Shown here in pieces: positions 9,395-17,197 of a stretch of 43,193 bases of DNA; the stretch's first letter is position 1; each line of letters opens with the position of its first letter. Made by a program: the position numbers and the translations under genes. The notes under the pieces are model-generated. The model was not told the DNA's origin. It worked only from the letters and a program-made list of their open reading frames with translations, and searched no databases. Source of the DNA: Pseudomonadota bacterium (GTDB lineage: Bacteria > Pseudomonadota > Gammaproteobacteria > Acidiferrobacterales > Acidiferrobacteraceae); NCBI GenBank assembly GCA_021794595.1, contig JAJYQN010000088.1, positions 1-43,193 on the forward strand. The letters are read 5' to 3'.

Positions 9395-10456
9395 ATGCGT
9401 ATTGGTGTACCAAAGGAAGTGAAGCCATGGGAGGCGCGAGTAGCGCTCGTACCCCATGCGGTCGCGGCCCTGATTCAGGCCGGTCACAATGTCTATATCG
9501 AGACGGGGGCCGGGCAGGGAAGCGGATTTGCGGATGAAGAATACGCGGCCCACGGGGCCCGTATCATGCCCGATGCCGAGGCCCTCTATGGCGCCGCACA
9601 ACTGATCGTGAAGGTCAAAGAGCCGGTCGCCTCCGAATATGCACTCCTTCATGCCGATCATATTCTGTTCTCCTATCTGCATCTGGCTGCCAATCGACCC
9701 TTGGCCCAGGCCCTTCAAAAGGCCCAGCTCACCGCGATCGCCTTCGAGACCGTTGTTCAGGACGGGGCCTTACCGTTATTGGCCCCTATGAGCGATATCG
9801 CAGGACGCCTCGCGGTCCAGATCGGCGGTCATCTCTTGCACGCCCCGTCTGGCGGCAGGGGAGTTTTGTTGGGTGGTTTGGCCGGGACTGAGCGCGGGCA
9901 CGTGGTAGTGATCGGTGCGGGCGAGGCCGGCGGCAATGCCGTGCGGCTCGCAGCGGCCCTGGGGGCCCAGGTCACGGTTTTTGATAAGGTCCGCGCGCGT
10001 CTTAGCGCCATGGTCGCGGTGGGACCGAACGTCACGGCCTTGCCCGCCTACGAGGAGACGATTGCCCACGCCGTTCATGACGCGGACCTCGTCATCGGCG
10101 CCGTGCTTATCGCCGGGGCCCGGGCCCCGCGGGTCGTGACCCGGCCTATGGTCGCCGGGATGCGCCCGGGCGCGGTACTCATCGATATCGCCATAGATCA
10201 AGGGGGGTGCATCGAGACCATGCGCCCCACCGATTATGGGGCCCCGACCTATGTCGACGAAGGGGTGGTGCATTTTGGGGTCACCAATATGCCGGGCGCG
10301 GTTCCGCGTACCGCCTCGCAGGCCTTGTCGTCGGTGCTGCTCCCTTATGTGCAGATCGTAGCGAGCGCGGGGGTCGACGATAAGAGACTGACCGGTGGTT
10401 TGAACGTGCGCGCAGGAAGCATCACCCATGAAGCGGTGGCGGCGGCCTTGACCTAA
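9395..10456 (+). CDS. ald: alanine dehydrogenase
   Basis: NAD-dependent reversible deamination of L-alanine to pyruvate and ammonia. The 353-residue protein starts MRIGVPKEVKPWEARVAL, the family N-terminus with the substrate-binding Arg and Lys. It carries KVKEP, an S/T-rich FSYLHLAANR segment with the catalytic-region His, PMSDIAGRLA, and the Rossmann motif VVIGAGEAGGNAVRLA near residue 170. ATG 9395 has GGGAGA four bases upstream; ATG 9383 is a less likely alternative. It diverges from trxB and lies 40 bp upstream of ftsK, with which it may be co-transcribed. Confidence 0.95.
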   Translation: MRIGVPKEVKPWEARVALVPHAVAALIQAGHNVYIETGAGQGSGFADEEYAAHGARIMPDAEALYGAAQLIVKVKEPVASEYALLHADHILFSYLHLAANRPLAQALQKAQLTAIAFETVVQDGALPLLAPMSDIAGRLAVQIGGHLLHAPSGGRGVLLGGLAGTERGHVVVIGAGEAGGNAVRLAAALGAQVTVFDKVRARLSAMVAVGPNVTALPAYEETIAHAVHDADLVIGAVLIAGARAPRVVTRPMVAGMRPGAVLIDIAIDQGGCIETMRPTDYGAPTYVDEGVVHFGVTNMPGAVPRTASQALSSVLLPYVQIVASAGVDDKRLTGGLNVRAGSITHEAVAAALT

Positions 10457-10496
10457 ATGATGGTGAACCGATCCAAAGGATTGTGGGATATGGCTT

Positions 10497-12752
10497 ATGG
10501 CTCAGGCTCAATTTAAGCGGGCCCGCGCGCCGCTCGCGCCGGCTGGCCGGCGCATCATCCGCGAAGCGCTGTTATTTATCGTCCTTGCGGTCGCCCTCTA
10601 CATTATCCTGGCGCTTGTGACCTTTCATGCCTCCGATCCGAGCTGGTCGCACAGCGGCGACGGCACGGTACGCAATAGCGGAGGCGTGGTCGGGGCGTGG
10701 TTGTCCGATCTTTTACTTACGCTTCTTGGTCTTCCCGCCTACGTCATCCCGATCTTGATCGGCTGGAGCGGCGTGCGCTTGCTGCGGCCGCGGCTGTCGC
10801 TCTCCGACCGACCCCGTAAAGTGGTGGTCTTAGGGCAGGTACTGGCGTTTTTGGGGGCCTGCGGGCTCGCGAGCCTCGATTTCCGGGGACCGACCCTGTT
10901 GCCGTTTCGGGCCGGTGGCCTGATAGGGGGTTTCGTGGCGGGCGCCTTGTCGCGGACGATTAATCCGGTGGGCGCCACTTTGTTGCTCTTGGCCTTGTTC
11001 CTTGCCGGATTCACCTTGGCCACCGGCCTTTCCTGGCTTGGCGTGATGGATTGGCTCGGAGAGGCTGCCCTTGAGGGGGTCGCTAGGCTGCGTTTTTTCG
11101 TGGGTCGGATGCGCGATTCCTGGCGCGGTCGTAAGGCGCGTCAAGTGCGCGAGGAAACGGTGGAGAAGGGTCGACGGGTCTTAAAGCGGCAAGCGCCGCC
11201 ACGGATCGAGCCTGCGATCGAGCCGGCCGAGAGTCCGCGCGCGGTGCGCGAACGCCAGACGAGCTTCCTCGATCCGCCGAACCCGGGTCTCCCGGCCTTG
11301 TCCTTGTTAGATGAACCCTCGGGCGAAAAGGCAAGTTTTTCCGAGGAGTCGCTGCACGCTATGTCGCGGCTTTTGGAAAAGAAGTTGTTGGACTTTCATG
11401 TCGAGGTCAAGGTCGAGGCGGTGCACCCGGGGCCTGTGATTACGCGCTTTGAGATCGAGCCCGCGCCGGGCGTCAAGGCCAGTCAAATCACGACCCTTCA
11501 GCGGGACTTGGCGCGGGCGTTGTCGGTGGTGAGCGTGCGGGTGGTCGAGAATATTCCGGGCAAGGCCTTCGTGGGTCTCGAGATCCCAAACGAGCGGCGC
11601 GAGATCGTGCGGCTACGCGAGATTCTGTCCTCGAGCGCCTATGAGGCCGTGCATTCCCCTCTGGCCTTGGCCTTGGGTAAAGACATCAGCGGCCAGGCCG
11701 TGGTCACGGATCTGGCGCGTATGCCCCACCTCCTGATTGCTGGGACCACGGGTTCTGGCAAATCGGTGTGCCTGAATGCCTTAATCTTGAGTTTTGTGTT
11801 CAAGTCGACGCCGGCCGACGTGCGTCTGATTTTGATCGACCCCAAAATGTTGGAATTGGCCGTATACGACGGCCTTCCACACCTTTTGGCGCCGGTCGTG
11901 ACCGATATGAAACAGGCCGCTCAGGCCTTGCGCTGGTGCATAGGAGAGATGGATAGGCGCTATAAGGCCATGGCCGCGCTCGGTGTACGCAATTTGGCCG
12001 GCTACAATAAGCGCTATGACGAGGCCCATGCGCGCGGCGAGATCCTAAACGATCCCCAAGCCCCGCCGGGCGAGGTGCGGGAATTGGGGCGGCTGCCCTA
12101 TATCGTGATCGTCATAGACGAGTTGGCCGACCTTATGATGGTGGTCGGTAAGAAGGTCGAGGAGCTGATCGCGCGGCTCGCGCAAAAGGCCCGAGCGGCG
12201 GGCCTCCATCTGGTGCTGGCGACCCAGCGGCCGTCCGTTGATGTCATCACCGGTCTTATCAAGGCCAATATCCCGGCTCGCATCGCCTTCCAAGTGTCGG
12301 CCAAGGTCGACTCGCGGACGGTGCTCGATCAAATGGGGGCCGAGCAATTACTAGGGCATGGCGATATGCTGTTTTTGCAGGCTGGGACCGGCTTTCCGCT
12401 GCGCATTCACGGGGCATTCGTGGCCGATGCCGAGGTGCACAAGGTGGTGGAGGCCTTGAAGCGGACCGGTCCGGCCGTCTATGACGAGCGGATTTTCGCC
12501 AGTGAGGATGCGGGCGACGGCTCGTCAGAGGAGTCCGGAGACGGGGGCGAGGCCGACGAGCTCTACGACGAGGCCTTGCGGATCGTGACCGAGACCCGCC
12601 GGGCCTCGGTGTCGGGGGTCCAGAGGCGTCTGCGCATAGGCTACAACCGCGCGGCCCGACTGATCGAACAAATGGAGCGATCGGGTGTGGTCGGTCCCTT
12701 GCAGTCAAACGGCAGTCGTGAGGTCATAGCGCCCCCTCCGCCGGAGACCTAG
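10497..12752 (+). CDS. ftsK: DNA translocase FtsK
   Basis: Couples chromosome dimer resolution to cell division by pumping DNA through the septum. It is 751 residues, a compact FtsK with a short linker. The N-terminal 170 residues contain four or five membrane segments. The linker is charged (about 200-290). The motor has Walker A GTTGSGKS at about 416-423 and Walker [12 protein letters not shown] at about 538-548, and the C-terminal winged-helix gamma domain ([20 protein letters not shown]) reads KOPS DNA. ATG 10497 follows GTGGGA. An internal 40-bp segment (11381-11420) recurs exactly at 16300-16339 in the island downstream. Confidence 0.97.
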   Translation: MAQAQFKRARAPLAPAGRRIIREALLFIVLAVALYIILALVTFHASDPSWSHSGDGTVRNSGGVVGAWLSDLLLTLLGLPAYVIPILIGWSGVRLLRPRLSLSDRPRKVVVLGQVLAFLGACGLASLDFRGPTLLPFRAGGLIGGFVAGALSRTINPVGATLLLLALFLAGFTLATGLSWLGVMDWLGEAALEGVARLRFFVGRMRDSWRGRKARQVREETVEKGRRVLKRQAPPRIEPAIEPAESPRAVRERQTSFLDPPNPGLPALSLLDEPSGEKASFSEESLHAMSRLLEKKLLDFHVEVKVEAVHPGPVITRFEIEPAPGVKASQITTLQRDLARALSVVSVRVVENIPGKAFVGLEIPNERREIVRLREILSSSAYEAVHSPLALALGKDISGQAVVTDLARMPHLLIAGTTGSGKSVCLNALILSFVFKSTPADVRLILIDPKMLELAVYDGLPHLLAPVVTDMKQAAQALRWCIGEMDRRYKAMAALGVRNLAGYNKRYDEAHARGEILNDPQAPPGEVRELGRLPYIVIVIDELADLMMVVGKKVEELIARLAQKARAAGLHLVLATQRPSVDVITGLIKANIPARIAFQVSAKVDSRTVLDQMGAEQLLGHGDMLFLQAGTGFPLRIHGAFVADAEVHKVVEALKRTGPAVYDERIFASEDAGDGSSEESGDGGEADELYDEALRIVTETRRASVSGVQRRLRIGYNRAARLIEQMERSGVVGPLQSNGSREVIAPPPPET
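11381..11420 (+). repeat. 40-bp segment of ftsK duplicated at 16300-16339
   Basis: Encodes [13 protein letters not shown] of FtsK, in the alpha domain ahead of the Walker A motif. The identical 40 bases occur 4.9 kb downstream in the same orientation, where they are joined to a truncated zeta-toxin gene. Bases on either side do not match, so the repeat ends are sharp. Confidence 0.97.
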
Positions 12753-12953
12753 AGGCCGTACTTTCTTCCCGCGGAAGACAGGCAGACGTCTCGGGCGCCG
12801 GATCTTGCTATTGAGCGATGGGGCCTGGTAGGCGGACCGACTCGGTCGCCCTATCCGCGTCTCGCTACATCCTTCTTAATTAAGTGGTCCGATGCGGGCG
12901 GTCCGCTAGCCAGCACTAGGCGTGCCTTGCCTACGGGAGCCGTTGGGTGTGCC

Positions 12954-13589
12954 CTAGGGCCCGCACTCCGTAGCGACGAATGTAAAATGTTCTAGCACCA
13001 GATGAACGCTCGTGTAGGGATTAAGGGCCGTGTCCGCGCCGCGAAGGGCGAGCCAGCGCGCGTTCTCAACGGCCTGAGCCATACGGCTCATGAGGTGTTG
13101 GGCGGCGCCCTCCGGCTTCTCGTAGTGCGGCAGGTGACGGTGGACCCGTGCCGTCACCTGTGCGCAGTCATCGAAGGGGGCATCCGTTTTTTCAAAGTGC
13201 AGGAGAACCCAGACCTCGAAGCACGGAACGGAAATAGCTTCTCTGATAGGGAGGGGTTTCGTTTTGCGATTAGCTAGGGTCCTAATTTTATCGCGTGCTC
13301 GGGCAAAACTTTCGTGATCATCCCGATCAAAAACACAAAAAATATGGTCAAATCCACCCGGTTCCCGGCTTTTCTTTTCGGCCCATTCCACCACCCCGAT
13401 GGGCGCCGAGCCCTTGGTATTTTTGGCTACAAAGACTTCCGTTGTCGTAAGGCGATGACGGACTTTCGCCGCCTCGAAATAGAGCCGCTCGGTTTCCCCT
13501 TCGCACACAATCAGCGTCAGCGACCGGGGATGTTTGCGCCCTGGTCGACGTTGAAATGACCGATTTCCGCGTAGCGGCAGCTGGGCCAT
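12954..13589 (-). CDS. rloB: RloB-family TOPRIM-like protein of an ATPase-nuclease defence pair
   Basis: 211 residues. LTLIVCEGETERLYFEA (about 24-40) places the TOPRIM-type glutamate at Glu30, and FCVFDRDDHESF (about 84-95) supplies the Asp-x-Asp metal site. CFEVWVLLHFE follows, also typical of RloB. RloB is the second gene of RloAB and of AbiL-type abortive infection systems, where it is thought to act as a nuclease controlled by the ATPase. It starts three bases after the stop of the ATPase gene, so the two are co-translated. It is intact; a decayed second copy lies at about 15060-15340. Confidence 0.88.
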   Translation of the reverse strand: MAQLPLRGNRSFQRRPGRKHPRSLTLIVCEGETERLYFEAAKVRHRLTTTEVFVAKNTKGSAPIGVVEWAEKKSREPGGFDHIFCVFDRDDHESFARARDKIRTLANRKTKPLPIREAISVPCFEVWVLLHFEKTDAPFDDCAQVTARVHRHLPHYEKPEGAAQHLMSRMAQAVENARWLALRGADTALNPYTSVHLVLEHFTFVATECGP

Positions 13590-13592
13590 GGA

Positions 13593-14891
13593 TCAGGTTC
13601 CGAGCGTACCAATAAATGGAATAGCACCGTAACGGCCCTTCAAGTAACCACGTTCTAGGGCCTCGTCTTTTCGCGGTGAGTATTCGAGTAGCGAGTAAAA
13701 GTGTGACGATTGCTCTGGGTCTTTTTCCACAAACCAGATCTGGTCGCGTCGGAGCATGTTGGTGTCGAGAAGGGTCGTGTCGTGAGTCGTAAAAACCAAC
13801 TGAGCGTTTTGTGTATTGTCCGCATTCTGAAAAAGACCCACCAAAAATCGGGTCAGGTGGGGATGGAGGCTGCGATCCAGCTCGTCGACTAAGAGCGTTG
13901 CGCCCCATTCTAGCGCCCGCAGCCAGCCGCCGATAAATTCGAACAACTTCTTGGTGCCATCGGATTCGTCTGCCATGAGGTCGAATGGCACCTCCTCTTT
14001 TGTGTCTGGCCGGGTATGCCACGCCAGAAAGCGAAGACGTTTAGGTACGGCCTTGCCCGAAGAAACCATGACATTTACAAAGGGGGCGCTAGATGCCGTG
14101 AAACCATCGGACGCGGAGAATGACGGCATGTCTTCCTCGCGCAGTTCCAGCCGGTCTATGCTGATATCGGCGGCCCGCAGGAAGCGCGCCACTTGGTTTT
14201 GGCCGCGCGACTCGCGTAGAAGGTTAATGCTGAGATGGGGATTCCAGTTGACGCCGGTACCGGGGATCAAGACGATGAGCTTTTGTGTGAGCCACGCGAA
14301 AACGGGTTTCAGTTGCTCGTTGTTGAGCTGAATGGCTGTGGAGATAAACAGAGCATTCGGACGCGTAAACTCTTGCCACACTTTGCGCTCGGCACGATCG
14401 GCCTTGAAGCGGGGACCGAACCACCATTCGTAAGTCTCCTTTCCCTTCACGTATTCGCGCTCAAACCAACGCTGGGGGCGACCCTGCGGGTAGGCCACCA
14501 GCCATTCCTTGTGTACGCGCTCGGCGCTCACTAGGCATCCGTAGTGATAGCGAACCCCCTCGTCCGCTATAAAGATGATCTCGAACTCAGAGGGCTCTTC
14601 AGGGGAAGTTTTAGAGAGCAAAAAGGGAGTCACGGGCAGGCGCTGACCCTCTTGAGTGCCCGTCGCTGAGTTCTGTACGAGGTACTGTAGGGTATGGAGC
14701 GCGCGCAGGAGATTGCTCTTGCCGGCGGCGTTGGGCCCGTAAACGACCGCTGACCGGAGCAGGCGAAGCGCCTTGTCCTTGTCGGTAAAGACGTTGCCCG
14801 CGAGATGCTTCGAGTCCGGGCTTGCCACCAGACTCAGGGTTTGTCGGGCCCGGACAGACCGGAAATTCGCGAGGCTGAACTCAACCAACAT
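13593..14891 (-). CDS. AAA ATPase (RloA/AbiLi-like) of the RloB pair
   Basis: 432 residues, ABC/SMC-like overcoming-lysogenisation type ATPase of the AAA_15/AAA_21 group. It starts with LANFRSVRARQTLSL, has Walker A YGPNAAGKSNLL at about 51-62, a middle region with the insertion typical of these proteins, then LMADESDGTKKLFEF (signature-like), LLVDELDRSLHPHL (Walker B) and VFTTHDTTLL (switch His). Directly followed by rloB. Known relatives (RloA, AbiLi, PARIS AriA) detect phage components and release or activate the partner nuclease. The trigger here is unknown. ATG 14891 has a GAGG about nine bases upstream and an AT-rich promoter region beyond. Confidence 0.88.
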   Translation of the reverse strand: MLVEFSLANFRSVRARQTLSLVASPDSKHLAGNVFTDKDKALRLLRSAVVYGPNAAGKSNLLRALHTLQYLVQNSATGTQEGQRLPVTPFLLSKTSPEEPSEFEIIFIADEGVRYHYGCLVSAERVHKEWLVAYPQGRPQRWFEREYVKGKETYEWWFGPRFKADRAERKVWQEFTRPNALFISTAIQLNNEQLKPVFAWLTQKLIVLIPGTGVNWNPHLSINLLRESRGQNQVARFLRAADISIDRLELREEDMPSFSASDGFTASSAPFVNVMVSSGKAVPKRLRFLAWHTRPDTKEEVPFDLMADESDGTKKLFEFIGGWLRALEWGATLLVDELDRSLHPHLTRFLVGLFQNADNTQNAQLVFTTHDTTLLDTNMLRRDQIWFVEKDPEQSSHFYSLLEYSPRKDEALERGYLKGRYGAIPFIGTLGT

Positions 14892-14960
14892 AGCGGCAGG
14901 CCTCTAGTAAAATAATGATAGGCGCATATTCACGAGTATTCTGCGATTATACTATATAAA
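14892..14960 (-). promoter_or_regulatory. promoter region of the ATPase-rloB operon
   Basis: The DNA upstream of the ATPase start turns markedly AT-rich compared with its surroundings. On the minus strand a perfect -10 TATAAT lies at 14951-14946, which would start transcription about 48 bases before the ATG. The -35 position is poor (CCTATT), so an activator or a UP-like AT tract may contribute. Low GC here may also mark DNA acquired from elsewhere. Confidence 0.45.
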
Positions 14961-15059
14961 TTCACGTAATAGGCTATTTTATATCTCATATATGCGAAAA
15001 AAATGCAAATTATTAATTCTGAGACCATGCATCTGGTGGCCAGACCTCGTAAGCCGAGC

Positions 15060-15340
15060 TCCGATCAGAAGGTGTTGGATAGTTGTGGCGTCCGCCTTGT
15101 CGTAGTGAGGCAGGTGACTACGGACCCGCGTCATGACCTTTGTGCAGTCATCGAAATGGCCATTCGTTTTTTCGAAGTGCAGGAGAATCCAGACCTCGAA
15201 GCATGCGATGGAAATGGCTTCCATAATGGGGAGGGGCTTCGTCTTTCGGTGGGCCAAGGTCTTAATTTTAGCCCGGGCTCGGGTAAAACTTTCGTGATGG
15301 TCCTGATCAAAGACGCAAAAAATTCGGCAAGGGCCTGACG
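15060..15340 (-). pseudogene. decayed second rloB copy
   Basis: Read leftwards, this stretch encodes RIFCVFDQDHHESFTRAR, KTLAHRKTKPLPI and CFEVWILLHFEKTNGHFDDC, collinear with residues about 83-165 of the intact RloB at 12954-13589. DNA similarity is also evident. The first 80 residues, including the TOPRIM glutamate, and roughly the last 45 residues are missing. No start codon with a ribosome site precedes the conserved part. It is a remnant of a related but distinct rloB, not an exact duplicate, since many codons differ. Confidence 0.85.
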
Positions 15341-15608
15341 GAGGGCGCTCATGTGACGTCTCCTGGCCATCGTCGTCACGATGCGCCGCAGGAGAAATAC
15401 AAATGGGCAGCATAGGAAAAGTTGGCACTGTCTAGTGATCAGCAACACAGCCTCACGCCCGCTGCAGGCGCCCGCAAGCAGGAATCACGGCGCGCAGCCG
15501 CCGATGGGCGGTTTGAGTATGCCGTGCGCGATATGGTGGATGACCCCCATAAAGTCAATCAACTTCATGGTATGTGGTACATAGAGCATAGGTCGGGCGC
15601 GGGAATTC
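15341..15608. other. spacer with no assigned gene
   Basis: No recognisable gene. A plus-strand frame (15422-15649) contains FEYAVRDMVDDPHKVNQLHGMWYIEH, which looks more protein-like than random, but it lacks a ribosome site and runs into the VapC coding region on the other strand. It may be a fragment of an unknown gene. Confidence 0.3.
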
Positions 15609-16250
15609 TCAGAGTTCCGCGGCTTCCACCGAGGAGGAGTAGGTGCTAAGCATCGCGTCGGTGGTCAGGAAACGCAGCCCCTCGGACAACGACTGGGCCA
15701 CTAGCATGCGATCAAAGGGGTCCCGATGCAGTAGCGGCAGACCGGATAGCCGAAATATATGGGCCGGGGTAATGTCGAGTAGGGCGAAACCAGTCTCCTG
15801 GGCCAGGGTATGCACATTTTCGGCCGCAAAATCAAAATCGGCGCGGCGTAGAGCTTGCTTTATAGCAACTTCCCAAAGGCTCGCAACACTGAACAGTACT
15901 CGGTTGGCCCCGTTAGCTACGCGCTCGATGGTATTTTTCGGGAGGCGCTCAGGTTCCATGAGGAAACACAACAGTACGTTGGTGTCGAGCAGGATCGGCT
16001 CGACTGTCATTCCGAGCGCGCCTTCAAAGAGGCGGATAATCTCCGCGCTCCCCTGCTTGTCGAAATCATCCGGAATGTGGAAGCGTCCAGCACCTAAACC
16101 TATAGGCCGATGCTTCTGCCGAGATTCTAGGGGGACCAGTCGCGCCACGGGATTGCCATCCTTAAGTATGGTAATCTCCTCGCCTTTGGCGGCTCGCTCC
16201 ACTAAATGCGCGAGCCCAGCCCCGGCATCGATGAGGTTCACGGTACTCAT
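15609..16250 (-). CDS. VapB-VapC toxin-antitoxin fused in one reading frame
   Basis: One 213-residue frame combines two proteins normally encoded separately. Residues 1-80 are a Phd/YefM-type antitoxin (VNLIDAGAGLAHLVERAAKGE, ITILKDGNPVARLVPL). Residues 81-213 are a PIN-domain ribonuclease with acidic residues Asp89 (LLDTNVLL), Glu127 (SLWEVAIK), Asp177 and Asp180 (HRDPFDRML), and a TTDAML ending. The join is FEGALG-MTVEP: the antitoxin stop is absent and the usual VapC start, ATG 16010, is in frame. Either a true fusion is made or VapC is also translated from the internal ATG, ahead of which GAAGG is about ten bases away. ATG 16250 has AAGGGGG nine bases upstream. Confidence 0.85.
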   Translation of the reverse strand: MSTVNLIDAGAGLAHLVERAAKGEEITILKDGNPVARLVPLESRQKHRPIGLGAGRFHIPDDFDKQGSAEIIRLFEGALGMTVEPILLDTNVLLCFLMEPERLPKNTIERVANGANRVLFSVASLWEVAIKQALRRADFDFAAENVHTLAQETGFALLDITPAHIFRLSGLPLLHRDPFDRMLVAQSLSEGLRFLTTDAMLSTYSSSVEAAEL

Positions 16251-16299
16251 GATGGCATACCCCCTTGTCACGAGGCAGTATACCACAGAAAAACCAGAG

Positions 16300-16339
16300 G
16301 AAGTTGTTGGACTTTCATGTCGAGGTCAAGGTCGAGGCG
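16300..16339 (+). repeat. exact 40-bp copy of an internal ftsK segment
   Basis: Identical to ftsK bases 11381-11420 and in the same orientation. It lies 50 bp upstream of the fused vapBC gene and ends exactly where the truncated zeta-toxin sequence begins. This marks a recombination junction. Forty identical bases in a GC-rich genome would not arise by chance. Confidence 0.95.
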
Positions 16340-16430
16340 ATACGACCGGGATGCGCGGCGACAGCCAGCGATCTGCAAGGACGGTCTTGCCGGCGCCGTT
16401 CGGGCCGGCGACGATCCAGAGTTGCGGCAT
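16326..16430 (-). pseudogene. zeta-toxin-type kinase gene, cut off after its Walker A region
   Basis: From ATG 16430 the minus strand encodes MPQLWIVAGPNGAGKTVLAD and then RWLSPRIPVV, the N-terminus of zeta-toxin-family kinases, which phosphorylate UDP-N-acetylamino sugars and block wall synthesis. After about 30 residues the frame enters the 40-bp ftsK segment at 16339 and stops at a TGA at 16328-16326. The P-loop GPNGAGKT remains but the catalytic and substrate-binding parts are gone. Its start overlaps the stop of the upstream small gene (TGATG), the layout of an antitoxin-toxin operon. Confidence 0.8.
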
Positions 16431-16669
16431 CAGATATCCCGAATGACGGATACTTCGCCGTTGGCGCTAACCGATACCAGTTGCTTGCGGCCATCCGGAT
16501 ACTTCTTCACCAGACCTTCCGGGAAACGCGCATCGCCGTAGTAAATCGGGCGGCCGGCATCGAGATGCTGCTGGGCCGCCTGGCCGTCGTCGCTCGTCAT
16601 CGCCCGCTCGAACTCCGGCGAGGCGAGGAAGGATTCGGCTTGTCTTTGCGATGGCGTTGCTGTGGGCAT
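16430..16669 (-). CDS. small protein upstream of zeta toxin, probable antitoxin
   Basis: 79 residues, no named domain that I recognise. Composition is charged, with an N-terminal SQRQAESFLASPEFERAM segment and a C-terminal half RPIYYGDARFPEGLVKKYPDG that looks like a small beta domain (…LVSVSANGEVSVIRD). ATG 16669 has a strong AGGAGG four bases upstream. It overlaps the start of the zeta-like gene by one base, so it very likely encoded the antitoxin or chaperone for that toxin. With the toxin truncated, it is now an orphan. Function is inferred from position only. Confidence 0.65.
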   Translation of the reverse strand: MPTATPSQRQAESFLASPEFERAMTSDDGQAAQQHLDAGRPIYYGDARFPEGLVKKYPDGRKQLVSVSANGEVSVIRDI

Positions 16670-16705
16670 ATGGCCTCCTACTTTTGAATGAAATTGCACT
16701 CACCG

Positions 16706-16827
16706 CAATCATATGTTCCGGTTTCAGGATGCGGGCGCACTCAATCCCCGTCAATCACTGCTTCCGGTTTCGCCATGCCGTGTCGTAGCGACCGAAAAGA
16801 GTGAAACCAATCACAATTTCCGGATAC
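16706..16827. mobile_element. three spaced repeats resembling an IS21-family end (remnant)
   Basis: The motif CAATCA-N4-TTCCGG occurs three times in the same orientation, at 16706, 16752 and 16808, the first two continuing with TTTC and, a few bases later, ATGC. Several spaced copies of a roughly 20-bp transposase-binding repeat are characteristic of IS21-family termini. No IstA or IstB coding sequence is present, so only an end would remain. I cannot define the tip or a target duplication from sequence alone. Confidence 0.4.
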
Positions 16828-17197
16828 CAAAAAATGAAAGGCGGTGGGGCCATTGGTCATCCCCGACGGCAAGCGTACGCTGGCGCTCAGGGCGTCCTGT
16901 ATCCATAAGTCTCCCGCGCGCCCTCGATCTTGACGTAGCTCATGATCTCACAGCGACAAGAGGCTTGCGGTCGTCCTGTGGGCTGGTCCTGTGTTTTCCG
17001 GCCCTCCTCATGGATGGGTCAGGACACGGGGTTGTCTGTCGCAGGCCCCCTGGTTCGCTAATGGGGTTTCCCTGGTGCCGCAAGATGAAAAGCTGGGCAA
17101 AACGGGCGCGATGGGGCCAAGGTGGGTTAAGATTTCGGATCAAACCCACTAAGTGGGCGCCGCGGTGTCAGGGCGCGGCCTCCAGGAGAACTCTTGA
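16828..17197. other. gene-free stretch upstream of lolA
   Basis: No convincing gene on either strand, although a 162-codon plus-strand frame (16713-17201) is open across it; that frame runs through the terminal repeats and lacks protein-like character. Just ahead of lolA are two overlapping inverted repeats: GTGGGTT (17122-17128) with AACCCAC (17143-17149), and CCCACT-A-AGTGGG (17145-17157). They share bases and cannot form together in RNA. A lolA promoter probably lies here but I cannot define it. Confidence 0.4.

Noticed and set aside
12764-12778. Hairpin TCTTCC-CGC-GGAAGA after ftsK
   Set aside because: Short stem with no T run on either strand; too weak to call a terminator with confidence.
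15422-15649. Plus-strand frame with FEYAVRDMVDDPHK before vapBC
   Set aside because: Looks slightly protein-like, but there is no ribosome site, no family I can name, and its end overlaps VapC coding sequence on the other strand.
16340-16350. Apparent continuation of the ftsK repeat beyond 40 bp (reads as AIRPG against AVHPG)
   Set aside because: These bases belong to the zeta-toxin frame (IPVV on the minus strand); the likeness is coincidental and the repeat ends at 16339.
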